Origin: Lacinutrix venerupis
GTDB taxonomy: Bacteria; Bacteroidota; Bacteroidia; Flavobacteriales; Flavobacteriaceae
Direction: 5' to 3'
Assembly: GCF_003663945.1 (NCBI RefSeq)
Contig: NZ_RCCH01000005.1
Coordinates: 248,001-312,000 of the forward strand
DNA: 64,000 nt
The notes under the pieces were generated by a model. It did not search any database and was not told the DNA's origin. It saw nothing but the letters and a program-made list of their open reading frames with translations. This document shows, one piece after another, positions 62,453-64,000 of the stretch (position 1 is the stretch's first letter; every line of letters starts with the position of its first letter). Made by a program: the position numbers and the translations under genes.

Positions 62453-63004
62453 ATGGAAGATTACTATAATTACATAAAAGCGCTACACCTTATTTTTATA
62501 ATAACATGGTTTGCTGGATTGTTTTATATTCCAAGATTATTTGTTTATCAAATAGAAGCTTCCCATAAACCATCTCCAGAAAAGGAAATTTTAGGTAAGC
62601 AATTAGCATTAATGGCAAAGCGATTATGGACTATTATTACATGGCCATCAGCTATTTTAGCTTTTTGTTTTGGGCTAACTTTATTTTATTTAAATCCATA
62701 TTTAATATATCAAGATTGGATGCAAGTAAAACTAGGCTTTGTAGTTTTACTAATTATATACCATTTACAAACACATGTTTTTTTTAAACAATTACAAAAA
62801 GGTATAGTAAAAAAAACATCTAATTTTATGCGTTTGTGGAATGAAGGAGCCACATTTATTTTATTTGCAGTAATCTTTTTGGTGCTTTTAAAAAGTGCTT
62901 TTAATTGGGTTTTTGGAGTAATAGGTATTTTTATTTTAGGCATTTTGTTAATGCTAGGTTTTAAATTATATAAGTCTATTCGGAAAAAAAATCCTGAAGC
63001 CTAG
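62453..63004 (+). CDS. hemJ: Protoporphyrinogen IX oxidase, HemJ type
   Basis: The 183-residue membrane protein has four to five helices. The N-terminal ALHLIFIITWFAGLFYIPRLFVYQ contains the conserved His (LHLI-x-xTWFAGLFYIPRLF) and MQVKLGFVVLLIIYH holds the conserved Lys, both reported as essential in cyanobacterial HemJ. This heme-binding oxidase turns protoporphyrinogen into protoporphyrin. It is 3 bases after hemH, which uses its product. The second helix pair (WTIITWPSAILAFCFGLTLFY; FILFAVIFLVLLKSAF) is typical of the UPF0093 family. Confidence 0.92.
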   Translation: MEDYYNYIKALHLIFIITWFAGLFYIPRLFVYQIEASHKPSPEKEILGKQLALMAKRLWTIITWPSAILAFCFGLTLFYLNPYLIYQDWMQVKLGFVVLLIIYHLQTHVFFKQLQKGIVKKTSNFMRLWNEGATFILFAVIFLVLLKSAFNWVFGVIGIFILGILLMLGFKLYKSIRKKNPEA

Positions 63005-63083
63005 AAAAAAATAGTATTGCTTTTCAAATTTATACACAACAACTTTGGTTTGATTATTGTTATATTTATTGAAATTTAATTTT

Positions 63084-63467
63084 ATGAGGTTTTCATTCTT
63101 TCTAGCAGTAATATCTTTTACATTTAGTGGTGTAAATGCTCAAAATATAAGCTTGCCTTCAAATTTTAAGCAAGGAAAATGTTATGAGCGTTGTTTCTAT
63201 TATGATAAGCCTGTGGAATGGAAAGAAGTAGAATGTAACAAATCTGAAAAAAATAAATTACCAGGAACTAATGTTTTTACTGTAAAGAAAACGGGTAAAG
63301 AGAAAGAAAAATTTATTTCGTACCAAAACCAACTTATAAACCTGGGTTACAATCTAGATGCAAACGGCTATTTAGATGAAAAAACAATAAAAGCACACCA
63401 TAAATACCTAAAATTTAAAGCCAAACAAGCTAAAAAAGCTAAACGTAGAAACAGAAAAAACATATGA
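63084..63467 (+). CDS. Small secreted cysteine-containing protein of unknown function
   Basis: The start is the ATG at 63084 (MRFSFFLAVISFTFSGVNAQ), a signal peptide; the frame opens further upstream only with non-ATG codons. The mature part (about 107 residues) has three Cys (KCYERCFYYDKPVEWKEVEC) and a helical segment FISYQNQLINLGYNLDANGYLDEKTIKAHHKYL that resembles a peptidoglycan-binding repeat (PG_binding_1). It ends in a basic tail (KAKQAKKAKRRNRKN). Its stop overlaps the next start (ATGA), so it is translated together with the membrane sensor gene. Confidence 0.75.
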   Translation: MRFSFFLAVISFTFSGVNAQNISLPSNFKQGKCYERCFYYDKPVEWKEVECNKSEKNKLPGTNVFTVKKTGKEKEKFISYQNQLINLGYNLDANGYLDEKTIKAHHKYLKFKAKQAKKAKRRNRKNI

Positions 63468-64000
63468 AATTAAAAAAACTGTCTTTACGAACCAGAATTT
63501 TTATAGCAATGATTTTACTGGTATTATTATCTTCTATTTTAATAGCAGTAGTTGTAATATATCAATATAACGAAGAAACTCAAGACTATCACAGAGAACG
63601 TTTAATTAGAAAAGAAAAAGCTATTATAACAAGCTTAGACTATGTAATAAAACAAACCTCTTTTGAAGTTATAACGGAAAAAGTACCTGTAATATTTAAA
63701 TCTAAAATATACGAGGTTGCCGAGGTACATAATATTCAAATTAATCTTTACGATTTAGAAGGTTCTTTATTAATATCTTCTAAAAGTGATTTAAAACCAG
63801 AACAAACAACTAAATGTATTAATGCAGAAGTATTAAATAGGTTGTTAAATACAGCAGAGCATCGTGTAGTAGTAAAAAGAGAAGACGAAGATGCTACATA
63901 CAGATCTTCTTATAACTATATAACAGACGCTAAATTTAAACCTTTAGCAATTTTAAACTTACCTTATTTAGAAAAAGACGATTTTCTTGCTAAAGAGCTA
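63464..64000 (+). CDS. Membrane sensor protein, probably a two-component histidine kinase (cut by window end)
   Basis: The ATG at 63464 overlaps the previous stop (ATGA). The first 179 residues are visible. A membrane helix (IFIAMILLVLLSSILIAVVVIYQY, about residues 12-36) follows a basic start (MKLKKLSLRTR), then a periplasmic-type domain with INLYDLEGSLLIS and SYNYITDAKFKPLAILNLPY, a four-strand PAS-like or CACHE-like sensor fold. This is the usual opening of a sensor histidine kinase in this phylum, but the HAMP, HisKA and HATPase parts lie outside the window, so the call is provisional. The coupled secreted protein may be its ligand or a helper. Confidence 0.6.
   Translation, partial: MKLKKLSLRTRIFIAMILLVLLSSILIAVVVIYQYNEETQDYHRERLIRKEKAIITSLDYVIKQTSFEVITEKVPVIFKSKIYEVAEVHNIQINLYDLEGSLLISSKSDLKPEQTTKCINAEVLNRLLNTAEHRVVVKREDEDATYRSSYNYITDAKFKPLAILNLPYLEKDDFLAKEL

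Noticed and set aside
1-64000. CRISPR array, prophage or IS element
   Set aside because: No regularly spaced identical repeats, no transposase or integrase frame and no terminal inverted repeats with target duplication were seen.

Overview
This AT-rich window comes from a member of the Bacteroidota, almost certainly a Flavobacteriaceae species. The signs are: secreted proteins ending in type IX secretion (T9SS) sorting domains of type A and of the CHU_C (type B) class; many lipoproteins of SPII type; -7 boxes of the TAnnTTTG type instead of E. coli-like -10 boxes; a PID-CTERM-like sorting-tag protein; and the gene neighbourhoods themselves (hemC-hemD fusion, yceD-rpmF-fabH-accB-accC, hemA facing an AraC gene). 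The genus cannot be fixed from the sequence alone. I see no IS element, prophage, CRISPR array or replication origin.

Layout. 1-2.3 kb: a broken-off PD40/TolB-like lipoprotein gene diverges from an M28 peptidase lipoprotein. 2.35-4.7 kb: a tight minus-strand trio of an Lgt-like membrane protein, a Tes/MJ0619-like radical SAM enzyme and a two-helix small membrane protein; this is my best candidate for an undescribed pathway. 4.8-8.3 kb: dusB, a LolC/E-type permease, rbfA, methylmalonyl-CoA epimerase and a CAU tRNA. 8.4-15.9 kb: sugar porter, sorting-tag protein, ribE, pdxA, and the fatty-acid start module yceD-rpmF-fabH-accB-accC. 16-22 kb: a secreted HExxHxxGxxH protease, then a FAD oxidoreductase, mtgA and a GreA-C-domain protein, facing an orphan ABC ATPase. 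22-29 kb: prolyl oligopeptidase, asd, mscL, alr, tdk, a conserved unknown and a DoxX protein. 29-38.6 kb: a large DUF11 adhesin-like protein, rsmI, an unusual disulfide oxidoreductase, the two 3-oxoacid CoA-transferase subunits and a fused double-ATPase peptide transporter component. 38.7-46.3 kb: an M43 protease, a VOC/HxlR divergent pair, an exonuclease, a serine hydrolase, a hotdog protein, ogt and a CNNM/CorC protein.

46.3-63 kb is a tetrapyrrole block: hemB, hemF, hemE, hemCD and hemA on the minus strand and hemH and hemJ on the plus strand. Together they cover glutamyl-tRNA reduction, porphobilinogen to coproporphyrinogen oxidation, and the last two steps (protoporphyrinogen oxidation by HemJ, iron insertion by HemH); hemL is not in the window. 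A tRNA-Ser gene sits inside the hem run, an AraC regulator diverges from hemA, and a DEAH helicase with two C-terminal membrane helices sits between hemB and hemF. The window ends in a secreted cysteine-containing small protein translationally coupled to a truncated membrane sensor gene.

All calls are from reading the translated sequence and motif memory; no database search was run. Residue positions are counted by hand from the start I chose and may be off by a few where marked 'about'.
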